From assembly GCA_019113165.1 (NCBI GenBank), contig DXHV01000077.1, forward strand, positions 46,777 through 110,776: 64,000 nucleotides of DNA, read 5' to 3'. Positions within the stretch are counted from its first letter, which is position 1. Every line of letters starts with the position of its first letter. The notes beneath the pieces are model-generated. The model did not search any database, was not told the origin of the DNA, and saw only the letters and a program-made list of their open reading frames with translations. Made by a program: the position numbers and the translations under genes. Source of the stretch: Candidatus Desulfovibrio intestinipullorum (GTDB lineage Bacteria > Desulfobacterota > Desulfovibrionia > Desulfovibrionales > Desulfovibrionaceae). Of this stretch, positions 29,468 through 41,167 are shown in pieces.

Positions 29468-30613
29468 TTAGAACTTGAACTGGGTGCTCTGACGCCAGGT
29501 GTAGTAGGCGGGATCACGGAAGTCATCGATGAGATGATGCGTGAAGGTCAGACCAGTCAGCTTGAAGAAGTCCTGCCAGCCCACGCGTTCAGCCCAGTCA
29601 CCCAGACGTTCGTACTTGCGGGCGTTGGCAGCATAGGTGTCAACAATCTTCTTCACGGTGGCGGTCAGGGTGGGCCAGCGAGAAGGCTCGTTGGGGATGT
29701 AGGCGACCACAACCTTGGAGAACTTGGGGAAGGTCATACGGTTGGAGACCTTGCCGCCGACCATGATGGCGATACCGTCGCCTTCCTTGTCGGCGATGGG
29801 CAGAGCGGGACACATGGTGTAGCAGTTACCGCAGTACATGCAGCGGTCTTCCTTAATGGCAATGGAGTTCACCTTCTTGCCTTCAAAGTCGACCTTGGTG
29901 GGACGCACGGCGGCCATGGGGCAGGCAGCGACAGCCAGCGGGATTTCGCAGAGCTTGTCAGCCCACTTGTGGTCGATCATGGGAGGTTTGCGGTGAATGC
30001 CCACGAGACCGATGTCGGAGCAGTGCACGGCACCACACATGTTGATGCAGCAGGCCAGGGAGATGCGCACGGGGGCGGGCAGACGCATGTTCTTGAATTC
30101 TTCGAACAGCGTGTCCATGACCACCTTCACGGGGCCGGTGGAGTCAGTGGCCGGGGTGTGGCAGTGCAGCCAGCCCTGGGTATGCACGGGGTTGCTGATG
30201 CCAGCACCGGTGCCGCCCACGGGGAACTTGTTGGAGCCGGCTTCGAACTTGCGAGAATTGAGGTCATCCCTCAGGGCCTTGGCAGTTTCCAGGCTGTCGG
30301 TGATGAACTCAATGTTGTTACGGGTTGTCCAGCGCACATAGCCACCGGTGTACTTGTCGGCGATGTCACAGACTTCGCGGATAGCGGTGATGGACATGGT
30401 GCGGGTGCCGGCGCAACGGACGGTGTACACCTTGTCACCGGACTCGGCCACATGCATGAGCATGCCGGGTTCCAGGATTTCATGATAGAGCCACTTGCCA
30501 AAGTTCTTGGCAATGACAGGCGGGAACATGGAGTCGTATTTCTGGGGACCAATGTCCGTGATACGACCTTCCATGGGTTTTTGAGGATTGTACCCAGAAG
30601 AAATAAAAGCCAT
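29468..30613 (-). CDS. dsrB: Dissimilatory sulfite reductase beta subunit
   Basis: [23 protein letters not shown]...[26 protein letters not shown]...[15 protein letters not shown]. Confidence 0.98.
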   Translation of the reverse strand: MAFISSGYNPQKPMEGRITDIGPQKYDSMFPPVIAKNFGKWLYHEILEPGMLMHVAESGDKVYTVRCAGTRTMSITAIREVCDIADKYTGGYVRWTTRNNIEFITDSLETAKALRDDLNSRKFEAGSNKFPVGGTGAGISNPVHTQGWLHCHTPATDSTGPVKVVMDTLFEEFKNMRLPAPVRISLACCINMCGAVHCSDIGLVGIHRKPPMIDHKWADKLCEIPLAVAACPMAAVRPTKVDFEGKKVNSIAIKEDRCMYCGNCYTMCPALPIADKEGDGIAIMVGGKVSNRMTFPKFSKVVVAYIPNEPSRWPTLTATVKKIVDTYAANARKYERLGDWAERVGWQDFFKLTGLTFTHHLIDDFRDPAYYTWRQSTQFKF

Positions 30614-30631
30614 TGCTTTTTCCCCCTAAAA

Positions 30632-31942
30632 TTAGCGTTGGTGACGAGAACGGTAGTCGGCGAGGTCGCGCTTGAAGCCGCCGGGAACTTCATCTTCCTT
30701 GAAGAAGATGTAGGGGTTGGCACGGGGTTCCTTCACGTGGAAGGCTTCGGCTTCGGTGTTAGTGACTTCGAGGAGTTTCTGGAAGGAAGCGCGCTTCATG
30801 AGTTCGCCGAGGCGCTCACGGTTCTTGCCTTCTTCAATCCACCAATCCCAGATGTTTTCGATGATCTCTTTGAGTTCATCGTAGGGCTGTTCCACCTTCA
30901 CGAAGGGAACGAGGAGGGAGCCCATCTGGGCGCCATCAACGACAGGGGCCTTGGCACCGCAGAGGACGCTGGCACCGCGGTCGTCACCGATGTGAAGAGC
31001 GCGGGGCATGGTGTCGATGCAGTGCATGCAGCGCACGCAGTTGGCGTTGTCAATGGTCAGCTTCTGGCCATCCCAGCTCATGCAGTGGGTGGGGCAGCGA
31101 TCAATGACTTCGGCCTGGATGTCAAACTTGCCCCAGTCACGGCCGGAGTGGGCACCGGCGTTGGGAACAAATTCGCCACCGACGTAGGCTTTCACGGCGT
31201 CCTGGTCAATCTTGATGTCGTCACGCCAGGTGCCCACGACTGCAAAGTCGGAACGGGCCATGGCGCAGACGCAGCCATTGGGACAGCCGTCGAATTTGAA
31301 CTTGAACTTGTAGGGGAAGGCAGGACGGTGCAGTTCGTCCTGGTAGTCTTCGGTCAGCTGGTAGCAGACGTCCTGGGTGTTGTAGCAGGCGTATTCGCAA
31401 CGGGACATACCCATACAGGCAGCGGGGGTACGCAGGTTGGAGCCGGAACCACCAAGGTCGTTGTTCATTTCGTGGGTCAGCTGATAGAAGATTTCTTCCA
31501 GCTGGGGAGTGGTCGTACCGATGAGCACGATGTCACCGGTGGAGCCGTGCATGTTGGTCAGGCCGGAACCACGCAGATCCCAGATGTCACACAGCTGGCG
31601 GAGGAATTTGGTGGAATAGAACTTACCGGAAGGCTGGGCAACACGAATGGTGTGGAAGTGGGCCACACCGGGGAACATTTCGGGCTGGTCGCAGTAACGG
31701 CCGATAACGCCGCCGCCGTAACCGAACACGCCCACGATGCCACCGTGCTTCCAGTGGGTTTCCATATCCTTGTAGCTCAACTCCAGGAGGCCGAGAAGGT
31801 CTTCACAGCAGTCTTGCGGAATCTGATAGTCCAACCCATTGGGGTTTGCGGCGCGGTGGGCAGCCTCTTGTTTGATGTCGGACACAACGCTCGGCCAGGG
31901 GCCTTGTTCCAGTTGGTCCAACAAGGGGGTTTCAAATTTCAT
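30632..31942 (-). CDS. dsrA: Dissimilatory sulfite reductase alpha subunit
   Basis: THWKHGGIVGVFGYGGGVIGRYCDQPEMFPGVAHFHT...FDGCPNGCVCAMARSDFAVVGTW...CVRCMHCIDTMPRAL. Start trimmed to MKFETPLL. Confidence 0.98.
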   Translation of the reverse strand: MKFETPLLDQLEQGPWPSVVSDIKQEAAHRAANPNGLDYQIPQDCCEDLLGLLELSYKDMETHWKHGGIVGVFGYGGGVIGRYCDQPEMFPGVAHFHTIRVAQPSGKFYSTKFLRQLCDIWDLRGSGLTNMHGSTGDIVLIGTTTPQLEEIFYQLTHEMNNDLGGSGSNLRTPAACMGMSRCEYACYNTQDVCYQLTEDYQDELHRPAFPYKFKFKFDGCPNGCVCAMARSDFAVVGTWRDDIKIDQDAVKAYVGGEFVPNAGAHSGRDWGKFDIQAEVIDRCPTHCMSWDGQKLTIDNANCVRCMHCIDTMPRALHIGDDRGASVLCGAKAPVVDGAQMGSLLVPFVKVEQPYDELKEIIENIWDWWIEEGKNRERLGELMKRASFQKLLEVTNTEAEAFHVKEPRANPYIFFKEDEVPGGFKRDLADYRSRHQR

Positions 31943-32112
31943 TACCTTACCTCCAGGTGGTTTGGGCAATACCGTTTTTTAGCCATCTGCCGGCCTGCGG
32001 AAACGTCTCACAAGCAGTTTGAGCCTGAAAGAACGACCCTTTCCCGCAGATGCATCTTAAGAACGACTAGCGCCAACGTAGACAATTTTTACTGGCTTGG
32101 CAACTGTATTTC

Positions 32113-32140
32113 TTTTTTCACAAGGATATTTGTGAAAAAA
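32113..32140. repeat. Inverted repeat TTTTTTCACAA-N6-TTGTGAAAAAA upstream of dsrA
   Basis: Perfect 11-bp arms; TTGTGAAAAAA recurs near 32171. Confidence 0.75.
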
Positions 32141-32532
32141 AGTTCTTAAAAGAATCTTTTGATTTTTTATTTGTGAAAAAAATATCTTGAAATTGTATCG
32201 AAGCCTTTGGGCCATAATCCGGCACGCAGGCGTTCAGGTGCGCCAGGCAGGCTTTTTCAGGGATGCCGGGACAGCGGATCCAGACAGCGGCCACCTCCAT
32301 GAAATTGCCCCCTGCCCCCTTTCCTGCTACAAGGAGCCATTCGCGTACTGCCTGTGCACCGGGCTTTTGGCCTCGCGATTGTGCCTTTGTCACGCGTGGG
32401 CACGCCGTGGGTTGCAGGCACGAATTTCCAAGGGAGCATGCGGCATGCTGCGACGGCCTTTACGGAGCCCTTCCGGGAAAGTCGGGAATGATGCATGCCT
32501 CTCGAAAATGCCCTGTCAACGAGGATACATAT

Positions 32533-32805
32533 ATGGAAGACAGCAGAGGTCTCTACTACTACCCCAACCCGGCCCTGACCGCAGTCCGCGTGTACGTGCG
32601 TCGTGCGGAAGACGGCAGCATGGAGTTTCGCATGTGGGATGCCGAGCATCCCGAAGTCTGGGAAAAGCATGGCTGGATAGGCATGGAGACCGTCAACATG
32701 GCCAGGGAGCTCTTTGCCGGAGAACACGATGACGGCTGGCATCCCGAGATGATCTACGATGCGGCAGTGGCAGAGGCCCTCCTGAAGGAAAAGGCCAAGA
32801 AGTGA
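32533..32805 (+). CDS. Conserved-looking small hypothetical protein (90 aa)
   Basis: MEDSRGLYYYPNPALTAVRVYVRRAEDGSMEFRMWDAEHPEVWEKHGWIGM; 4-bp overlap with next gene. Confidence 0.65.
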   Translation: MEDSRGLYYYPNPALTAVRVYVRRAEDGSMEFRMWDAEHPEVWEKHGWIGMETVNMARELFAGEHDDGWHPEMIYDAAVAEALLKEKAKK

Positions 32806-33596
32806 GCAATTACAGGCTTGCCAGCAATCACGAGTATTTTGTTCGTGATCTGCTCAGGGATTACTGCGCCGTCTATCTGGCCGTGGCCGAACAGCATGTG
32901 CGCTGTCGCAGGGACGGGAACATCTCCTATACCGTGGTGCGCACGCTCATCGGCGAGGCCATGAGCAAGGGGGTCTTCTGGCGTCTCAAGGACACGGCGC
33001 ACTACCTGTTCCGCAACGAGGACTGGGCAGTCCTGGAAGGCTCAGGGAAGAATTATGCCAGCATAGGCCGGCTCATTGACTGGTGCATCGGCTATGCCTT
33101 CCATGAGTGCAACAAGCTTCGTGAAGACGCCTTTCAGGGACAGCACTATGCCATGCGCCTCATACAGCTCGCCCGTCATGACGAGCTTACCCAGCGCCTG
33201 GCCGCTCCCCTGAAGCCCCTGGCAGGCCAGACCACAGAGAGCAGCAAGCGCGAACTCAACCGCATCCTGCATGTGCTGCGTGCGGGCATGCTGCTGCTCA
33301 TCCGCTTTCTTCCCTCTGCGTCCGAAAACTGCTGCCTTGCCCGCTGGCTGGCCACCGATCAGACACGGGTCCGCAAGGCCTTTCAGAATCTCTATCCGGC
33401 CCTCATCAAGGCCCTGTACGGAGAGAGTCCGGAGAGAATGTACACGCTGGCTGCCGTGGATTTCCTGGACTGCGGCAGAACAACGGAGGCCCGCAGCCTG
33501 CTCAGCCATGCCAAGGATCTCGGCTGTCTGGACGAGGACGGAGACAGGCTGCTGCTCGCCATGGGCGAGGCGCGCATAGAGGAAACGTTCAGCTGA
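32802..33596 (+). CDS. Hypothetical protein (264 aa)
   Basis: GTG start overlapping the preceding TGA (GTGA). Confidence 0.65.
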   Translation: MSNYRLASNHEYFVRDLLRDYCAVYLAVAEQHVRCRRDGNISYTVVRTLIGEAMSKGVFWRLKDTAHYLFRNEDWAVLEGSGKNYASIGRLIDWCIGYAFHECNKLREDAFQGQHYAMRLIQLARHDELTQRLAAPLKPLAGQTTESSKRELNRILHVLRAGMLLLIRFLPSASENCCLARWLATDQTRVRKAFQNLYPALIKALYGESPERMYTLAAVDFLDCGRTTEARSLLSHAKDLGCLDEDGDRLLLAMGEARIEETFS

Positions 33597-33741
33597 GGCC
33601 CACGGGACCCCACACCCGCGCACGCGTCTGCACATACAGGGCATACAGGCGTTCACAGGCGTCCACGCCCCCATGCATCGCCAACACACAGGCACAGTCG
33701 TCGGAACCGGAAAATTCTGTCAGAAGGAATGGAGGTCTTGC

Positions 33742-34542
33742 ATGCCTGCCGCAGGTCTGAGTATTGCAGTAGAGGAGATATTTCTGTTCAGGGACCTGTT
33801 TCGGTGCCTGATTCAGGGAAGGACGGCCTTTCTCGTGCGGATTGCCGCCCTTGTGCTGGTCATTGCCCTGGCCCTTGTTCTTGCCGGCTGCGGAAGCAAG
33901 CCGTCCATACGCACGCATGGACCGGGTGTGGACGAACCCTATGTCGTCAAAGGCAAGAAGTACTACCCGCTCCTCTCGGCCGAAGGCTACGAGGAAGAAG
34001 GCATGGCGTCCTGGTACGGCCCGGGCTTTCACGGCAGGCTGACCTCTTCCGGAGAAAAATACGATCAGAACGCCCTGACGGCCGCCCATACCATCCTGCC
34101 CTTTCAGAGCGAGATAGAGGTGACCAACCTGCGCAACGGGCGTTCGGTCATAGTGCGCATCAATGACCGCGGTCCCTTTGCGCGATCCCGCGTCATCGAT
34201 CTGTCCAGGGCTGCGGCCATACGTCTGGACATGATTGGCACAGGCACCACCAGGGTGCGTCTGCGGCATGTGGGATCCAGTCCGGCTGCTGCTGCCCCCG
34301 TGCCCAGGGAGCCTGTGGAAGGCATCTTCTATATTCAGGTCGGCGCCTTCGGAGACCGGCGCAATGCCGCAGCCGCCGTACGCACGGCACGCCGAATGGG
34401 CATGCAGGCCGACATACAGCCAGGGAAGCGTCTGCTGCGGGTCGTGCTTGGTCCGTGGCAGGACCTGAACACGGCCAATGACAATCTGTGGCGTGTGCGT
34501 GATCGCTTCCCCCAGGCCTTTGTCGTCAGCGAGGAAGACTGA
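33742..34542 (+). CDS. rlpA: Septal ring lytic transglycosylase RlpA family lipoprotein with SPOR domain
   Basis: Lipobox LVLAGC; GMASWYGPGFHGRLTSSGEKYDQNALTAAHTILPF...VRINDRGPF...RVIDLS; C-terminal FYIQVGAFGDRRNA. Confidence 0.92.
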   Translation: MPAAGLSIAVEEIFLFRDLFRCLIQGRTAFLVRIAALVLVIALALVLAGCGSKPSIRTHGPGVDEPYVVKGKKYYPLLSAEGYEEEGMASWYGPGFHGRLTSSGEKYDQNALTAAHTILPFQSEIEVTNLRNGRSVIVRINDRGPFARSRVIDLSRAAAIRLDMIGTGTTRVRLRHVGSSPAAAAPVPREPVEGIFYIQVGAFGDRRNAAAAVRTARRMGMQADIQPGKRLLRVVLGPWQDLNTANDNLWRVRDRFPQAFVVSEED

Positions 34543-34670
34543 CAGAAACGGCCTGACAGGCCTGCGTACCGGCCGCTTATCGGATTGCCCAAGGTCAGGC
34601 ATTCTTTCTCCGACCCTGCCCAGGGAACAACTGCTGGCAGGGTCTGCATCTTGCAAAGGAGTTTTTCTAT

Positions 34671-35822
34671 ATGGCTATGCGTCTTTCCCGCTCCATAGTG
34701 GGCAAGGCTGAGGCTGAAGCTGTCAGCAGAGTCATCATTGAGGATGGCTATCTCGGCATGGGAAGTGAAGTGCATCGTTTTGAGGACGATCTGGCTGCCT
34801 ATCTGGGCGTGCCGGCAGCCAGTCTGGCCACAGTCAATACAGGAACCGCTGCCCTGACGCTGGCCGTGGATGCGGCCGCGCCCGGCCGGTTCGGCCAGGG
34901 GCTGCGGGGCTCCGTGCTTGTGCCGTCCCTGACCTTTGTGGCCTCCTTTCAGGCCATAACCGCCTGCGGCTGCGAGCCCATTGCCTGCGAAGTCCAGCCC
35001 GAGACAGGCACCATTGACCTGGACGATGCGGCCAGGCGCCTGAGAAAGGACACCTTTGCCATCATGCCCGTCTATTACGCCAGCAATCCCTGGGGTATTG
35101 ACGAGGTCCGAGCCTTTGCCGCCGAACATGGCCTGCGCGTCATCGAAGATGCGGCTCATGCCTTCGGTTGCCGCCACAAGGGCCGGAAGGTGGGCAGTTG
35201 CGGCGATCTGGTCTGCTTCAGCTTTGACGGCATCAAGAACATTACCTCCGGCGAAGGCGGCCTGGTGGTGGCCTTCAGGGAGGAGGAAGCACGAATCATC
35301 CAGGATACCCGTCTGCTGTCCGTGGAAAGGGACACGCAGGCCCGCTTCAGCGGAGGCAGGACCTGGGATCCCGACGTGAGCAGGCAGGGATGGCGCTTCC
35401 ACATGAGCAATATCATGGCTGCCATCGGCAGGGTGCAGCTGGGCCGTCTGGAAGGCGAATTCATTCCGGCCAGAAAGCGTCTTGCCGCCCAGTATAGGGA
35501 AGAACTGGCAGGGGTTGAGGGCGTGGCCTTCCTCCGGCAGAGCCCGGAGGACGACATCGTACCCCATATCCAGGTTGTGCGGGTGCTGAACGGGCACATG
35601 CCGGCCGTGCGCCAGTACCTTCTGGACCACGAGATTCCTGTCGGCGTGCACTACAAGCCCAACCATCTGCTGACCTACTATGGTGGCGGCTCGTCTGCCT
35701 GCCCCGTGACCGAAAAGTTGTATGGCGAGCTCATGACCCTGCCGCTGCATCCTGGTCTCAGTACCGAGGATGTGAGCACGGTGTGCACGCGCCTTCGCGA
35801 GGCGCTGAAGACCATAGGCTAG
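34671..35822 (+). CDS. DegT/DnrJ/EryC1/StrS family aminotransferase
   Basis: VNTGTAALTLAVDAA; RVIEDAAHAFGCRHKGRKVGSCGDLVCFSFDGIKNITSGEGG; HYKPNHLL. Confidence 0.92.
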   Translation: MAMRLSRSIVGKAEAEAVSRVIIEDGYLGMGSEVHRFEDDLAAYLGVPAASLATVNTGTAALTLAVDAAAPGRFGQGLRGSVLVPSLTFVASFQAITACGCEPIACEVQPETGTIDLDDAARRLRKDTFAIMPVYYASNPWGIDEVRAFAAEHGLRVIEDAAHAFGCRHKGRKVGSCGDLVCFSFDGIKNITSGEGGLVVAFREEEARIIQDTRLLSVERDTQARFSGGRTWDPDVSRQGWRFHMSNIMAAIGRVQLGRLEGEFIPARKRLAAQYREELAGVEGVAFLRQSPEDDIVPHIQVVRVLNGHMPAVRQYLLDHEIPVGVHYKPNHLLTYYGGGSSACPVTEKLYGELMTLPLHPGLSTEDVSTVCTRLREALKTIG

Positions 35823-35892
35823 ACACTTGCTGGAAGGTGCAGGCCAGCAGAACCTGTGCCTTCCAGAGTCCTGCCCAAGAAACGGAGTTTGT

Positions 35893-36858
35893 ATGTCCTC
35901 TCAGCCAAGAGTTTCTGTCATCATGAACTGCTACAACAGCGACGAACACCTGAGGAGCGCGCTGGACAGCGTCATGAAGCAGACCTGGACAGACTATGAA
36001 GTCATCTTCTGGGACAACTGCTCGACGGATACCAGTCCGCAGATAGCCCGGAGTTACGGTGACAGGGTGCGCTACTTCAGGGGCACGGAAAAGGTGCCGC
36101 TGGGAGCAGGCCGCAATCTTGCCATAGCCAGGGCCAGGGGCGAGTACATAGCCTTTCTGGACTGCGACGATCTCTGGGAGCCGGACAAGCTGGAGCGCCA
36201 GGTTGCGCTCTTCGAGGCCAATCCCCGCACAGGCCTTGTGACGACAGACACTTGGGTCTTTGACGGCACGCGCAAGCTGCGCCGCTTTTTCGAGGGCGCC
36301 CGGCCGGCACGGGGCATGGTCTTTGCCGAGCTCATACGCAGGCAGTGGATTTCCATGTCCTCGGCCATGGTGCGCAGGCAGGCCCTGGCCGGACTGACCG
36401 CCGATTCTGACGCCTGGAATGGCGGCTGGTTTGACGAGAGTCTGAGCATGAGCGAGGAGGCCGATGTTTTCTACCGCATAGCTCATGACTGGGAGCTGGA
36501 CTATGTGGATGCCCCGCTCACCTGGTGGCGTGTGCACGGCCACAACAGCACCCTGCGCCGCTTTGCCGAATTTTCTAGGGAAACACGCTACATCCTGGCC
36601 AAGCATCTGCAAATGTATCCTGACTATGCCAGGGAACACGCGGATCTGGTGGCCCTTTTGCAGGAGCGCGCCGACTTTGAGGAAGCCGTTGCCCTCTGGC
36701 AGCAGGGCGAAGGCCGCAAGGCCAGGGGCCTGCTTGCCCCCTACGGCATGAAGTCCAGGAAAATTGCGGCCTTCCGCCTGTTAAGCTATCTGCCCAGGCA
36801 GACCTTTGATGTGGCGGCACGCATCTATTTCGGACTGCCAAAGCTCTTTTCCAGATAA
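35893..36858 (+). CDS. Glycosyltransferase family 2
   Basis: RVSVIMNCYNSDEHLRSALDSVMKQTWTDYEVIFWDNCSTDTS...ARGEYIAFLDCDDLWEPDKL. Confidence 0.92.
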   Translation: MSSQPRVSVIMNCYNSDEHLRSALDSVMKQTWTDYEVIFWDNCSTDTSPQIARSYGDRVRYFRGTEKVPLGAGRNLAIARARGEYIAFLDCDDLWEPDKLERQVALFEANPRTGLVTTDTWVFDGTRKLRRFFEGARPARGMVFAELIRRQWISMSSAMVRRQALAGLTADSDAWNGGWFDESLSMSEEADVFYRIAHDWELDYVDAPLTWWRVHGHNSTLRRFAEFSRETRYILAKHLQMYPDYAREHADLVALLQERADFEEAVALWQQGEGRKARGLLAPYGMKSRKIAAFRLLSYLPRQTFDVAARIYFGLPKLFSR

Positions 36859-36925
36859 AGGCCTTTCATGAACGCAAGCAGACCTTGAGAGCATCGCAAG
36901 ACTGCTGAACAAGCAGCAACAGCAA

Positions 36926-36963
36926 AAGCCCCTCTGACGGAAACGCTCCGTCAGGGGGGCTTC
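36926..36963. terminator. Terminator hairpin between GT2 and lepA
   Basis: agcccctctgacgg aaacgct ccgtcaggggggct. Confidence 0.7.
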
Positions 36964-36988
36964 AACATTGGGGCAGGCAAGATCCTGG

Positions 36989-38794
36989 CTAGTCCTTGCC
37001 CACGGTCAGGGCCGCCAGAAAGGCTTCCTGCGGAAGCTCCACATTGCCCATGCGCTTCATGCGCCGCTTGCCTTCCTTCTGCTTTTCCAGAAGCTTGCGC
37101 TTGCGAGTGATGTCACCGCCGTAGCACTTGGCCGTCACGTTCTTGCGGAAGGGCGGCACCGTTTCCCTGGCAATGACCTTCTGGCCGATGGCTGCCTGAA
37201 TGGCCACCTCGAAGAGCTGGCGGGGAATGGTACGCTTGAGCTTGAGCGCCAGGGCGCGGCCATAGGGGTAGGCACTGGATCTGTGCACAATGACGGCCAG
37301 GGCATCCACGGGATCGCCGTTGAGCAGGATGTCCAGGCGAACAAGATCCGATTCCTTGTACCCTGCCGGTCTGTAGTCCATGGACGCATAACCCTTGCTC
37401 ATGGACTTCAGCCTGTCGAAGAAGTCGTAGACGATTTCGGCAAAGGGCATTTCGTAGGTGATGATGACGCGGTTGGCTGCCGCATACTGCAGGTTCTTCT
37501 GCATGCCGCGCTTTTCTTCGCACAGCTTCATGATATTGCCCACAAATTCGTTGGGCACATGGATGTCCAGCGTCACATAGGGCTCATACAGGGTCTGCAG
37601 CTTGGAAGCATCGGGAAGATTGGCCGGGTTGTGGATCTCCAGGGTTTCGCCCGACGTGGTGAGCGCACGGTAGATGACCGAAGGGGCCGTGGCAATGAGC
37701 GAGACCTCGAATTCGCGTTCCAGGCGCTCCTGAATGATTTCCATGTGCAGGAGTCCCAGGAAGCCGCAGCGAAAGCCGAAGCCCAGGGCTTGCGAGGTCT
37801 CGGGCTCGAACTGGAAGGAGGCATCGTTGAGCTGCAGCTTTTCCAGAGCCATCTTCAGGCTTTCGTACTTGTCCGACTCAGAAGGATAGAAACCGCAGAA
37901 GACCATGGGCTGCACATCCTTGAAGCCCGGGACAGGCTCCATGGCAGGCTTGTCTGCGTGGGTAATGGTGTCGCCGACCCTGGCATCGCCAAGTTCCTTG
38001 ATGGAGCCGCAGAGGAAGCCCACCTCTCCGGCATGGAGGGAGGGAATGTCCCTGGCCTCCGGCGAAAAGACACCGAGGCGCAGGACTTCGTATTCCTTGC
38101 CGGTATTCATGAGGCGGATGCGATCCCCGAGCCTGATGGTGCCCTCGATGACGCGGAAGAGCACCACGACGCCCTGATAGCTGTCGTACCAGGAGTCGAA
38201 GATGAGCGCCTTGAGGGGAGCGGCGGGATCGCCCTTGGGAGCAGGCAGGCGTTCCACAATGGCTTCCAGAATCTCGGGTACGCCCACACCTGTTTTGGCC
38301 GAGCACTCCAGTGCATCGGTGCAGTCTATGCCGATGATGTCCTCAATCTCCTCCCTGACAACGTCGGGTTGGGCCGAGGGCAGGTCTATCTTGTTGAGAA
38401 CGGGAATGATTTCCACGTTCTGGTCCATGGCCAGGTAGACATTGCCCAGGGTTTGGGCTTCCACGCCCTGGGTGGCGTCCACGACAAGCAGGGCGCCTTC
38501 GCAGGCGGCCAGGGAACGGGAGACTTCGTAGTTGAAGTCCACATGACCTGGCGTATCCAGGAGATTGAACTCGTAGACCGTACCGTCCTTGGCCGTGTAG
38601 GGGATGCGCACGGTCTGCGCCTTGATGGTAATGCCCCGTTCTCGTTCTATGTCCATGCGGTCCAGGTACTGATCCTTGGCTTCTCTGGCACTGACAACCT
38701 TGGTCAGTTCCAGAATGCGGTCGGCAAGAGTGGATTTTCCGTGGTCAATATGGGCAATGATGCAGAAATTTCGTATATTTTTGAGATCAGTCAT
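36989..38794 (-). CDS. lepA: Elongation factor 4
   Basis: [29 protein letters not shown]...[18 protein letters not shown]...[38 protein letters not shown]. Confidence 0.98.
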   Translation of the reverse strand: MTDLKNIRNFCIIAHIDHGKSTLADRILELTKVVSAREAKDQYLDRMDIERERGITIKAQTVRIPYTAKDGTVYEFNLLDTPGHVDFNYEVSRSLAACEGALLVVDATQGVEAQTLGNVYLAMDQNVEIIPVLNKIDLPSAQPDVVREEIEDIIGIDCTDALECSAKTGVGVPEILEAIVERLPAPKGDPAAPLKALIFDSWYDSYQGVVVLFRVIEGTIRLGDRIRLMNTGKEYEVLRLGVFSPEARDIPSLHAGEVGFLCGSIKELGDARVGDTITHADKPAMEPVPGFKDVQPMVFCGFYPSESDKYESLKMALEKLQLNDASFQFEPETSQALGFGFRCGFLGLLHMEIIQERLEREFEVSLIATAPSVIYRALTTSGETLEIHNPANLPDASKLQTLYEPYVTLDIHVPNEFVGNIMKLCEEKRGMQKNLQYAAANRVIITYEMPFAEIVYDFFDRLKSMSKGYASMDYRPAGYKESDLVRLDILLNGDPVDALAVIVHRSSAYPYGRALALKLKRTIPRQLFEVAIQAAIGQKVIARETVPPFRKNVTAKCYGGDITRKRKLLEKQKEGKRRMKRMGNVELPQEAFLAALTVGKD

Positions 38795-39242
38795 GGCAAT
38801 CCCTGTCAGGACATACAAGTATTGGGCAGAAAATGACGAGAGTCGGATGATGGTTCAGGCAGGGTCTGCCCTTGGCCGGACGAACGCTGTCCGTTTGCCG
38901 GGACAGAACCTGGCGGCAGAGGCCTAGTGGATTGCGGCCTCAGGGGGAGATGCCCGGTCTGGCCAAAATGATCAGATGGGGGGAGAAGGAGCGGCTGTGG
39001 TCCCTGGCAGGTCTGTCGGCAGCGAAGAGAGCGAAAAGGAGCCAGGCCAGGTCTGCAAAGGCAGGCCGGGAACGACGTGTCAAGCCGGGAAAGGCCCTGG
39101 GAACAGCGGCGTGCAGCGCATGACGCTCACTAAACTTTTGCAGGAAGAAATTCAAGACCGCCTGCCAGGAACAGGGGGTTGAGCGGTGGTTTTCCTTCAG
39201 GACAAGGGAGAAACGTTGTCCCGGGGTGCCGGGCAAAGAAAA

Positions 39243-39275
39243 AGGAAGGTCGAAAATTGCTTTTCGACCTTCCTT
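39243..39275 (-). terminator. Terminator after atpC
   Basis: ggaaggtcgaaaa ttgc ttttcgaccttcc. Confidence 0.75.
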
Positions 39276-39301
39276 GTTATTGTTCAGTTACCTGCCGCAG
39301 A

Positions 39302-39706
39302 TCAATGATGCCGCGCCAGAGAGAGGCGAACCAGGGCGCGTTGCAGAGCTGCCTCCGCACGCACGTGGTCTATTTTATCGGACTTGTCTGCCAGGCGATC
39401 TTCAGCGCGTTTCTTTGCTGCTTCGGCTCTGGCAATATCAATATTTTCAGCCAGTTCAGCCGACTCAACAAGGACCGTGAGCACATTGTTGTTCACGTCA
39501 GCGAAGCCATTATTGACGAACACGAGGTGTTCTTCGTTGGATTCCGTCCTGTAGCGTAAAGCGCCGATTTTCAGGGCAGACAGAAGCGAGATGTGGTTCT
39601 TGAGCACGCCAAACTCGCCCGCAGCGCCCGGGCACACAGCCGCAACGACTGGGGTGCTGAGCACGGTCTTGTCCGGCGTCACAACTTCAAGCGTAAGTTC
39701 GCTCAT
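39302..39706 (-). CDS. atpC: F1 ATP synthase epsilon subunit
   Basis: LTLEVVTPDKTVLSTPVVAAVCPGAAGEFGVLKNHISLLSALKIGAL. Confidence 0.96.
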   Translation of the reverse strand: MSELTLEVVTPDKTVLSTPVVAAVCPGAAGEFGVLKNHISLLSALKIGALRYRTESNEEHLVFVNNGFADVNNNVLTVLVESAELAENIDIARAEAAKKRAEDRLADKSDKIDHVRAEAALQRALVRLSLARHH

Positions 39707-39736
39707 TGCGTACTCCTTCTGTGCCGTAGGATCGGG

Positions 39737-41167
<1,431 letters not shown>

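Noticed and set aside
32113-32140. Canonical Rex operator
   Set aside because: Rex sites are TTGTGAA-N4-TTCACAA; here the arms are in the opposite (everted) order, so listed only as an unexplained repeat.
29534-32149. 871-aa plus-strand ORF
   Set aside because: Antisense to dsrB/dsrA.
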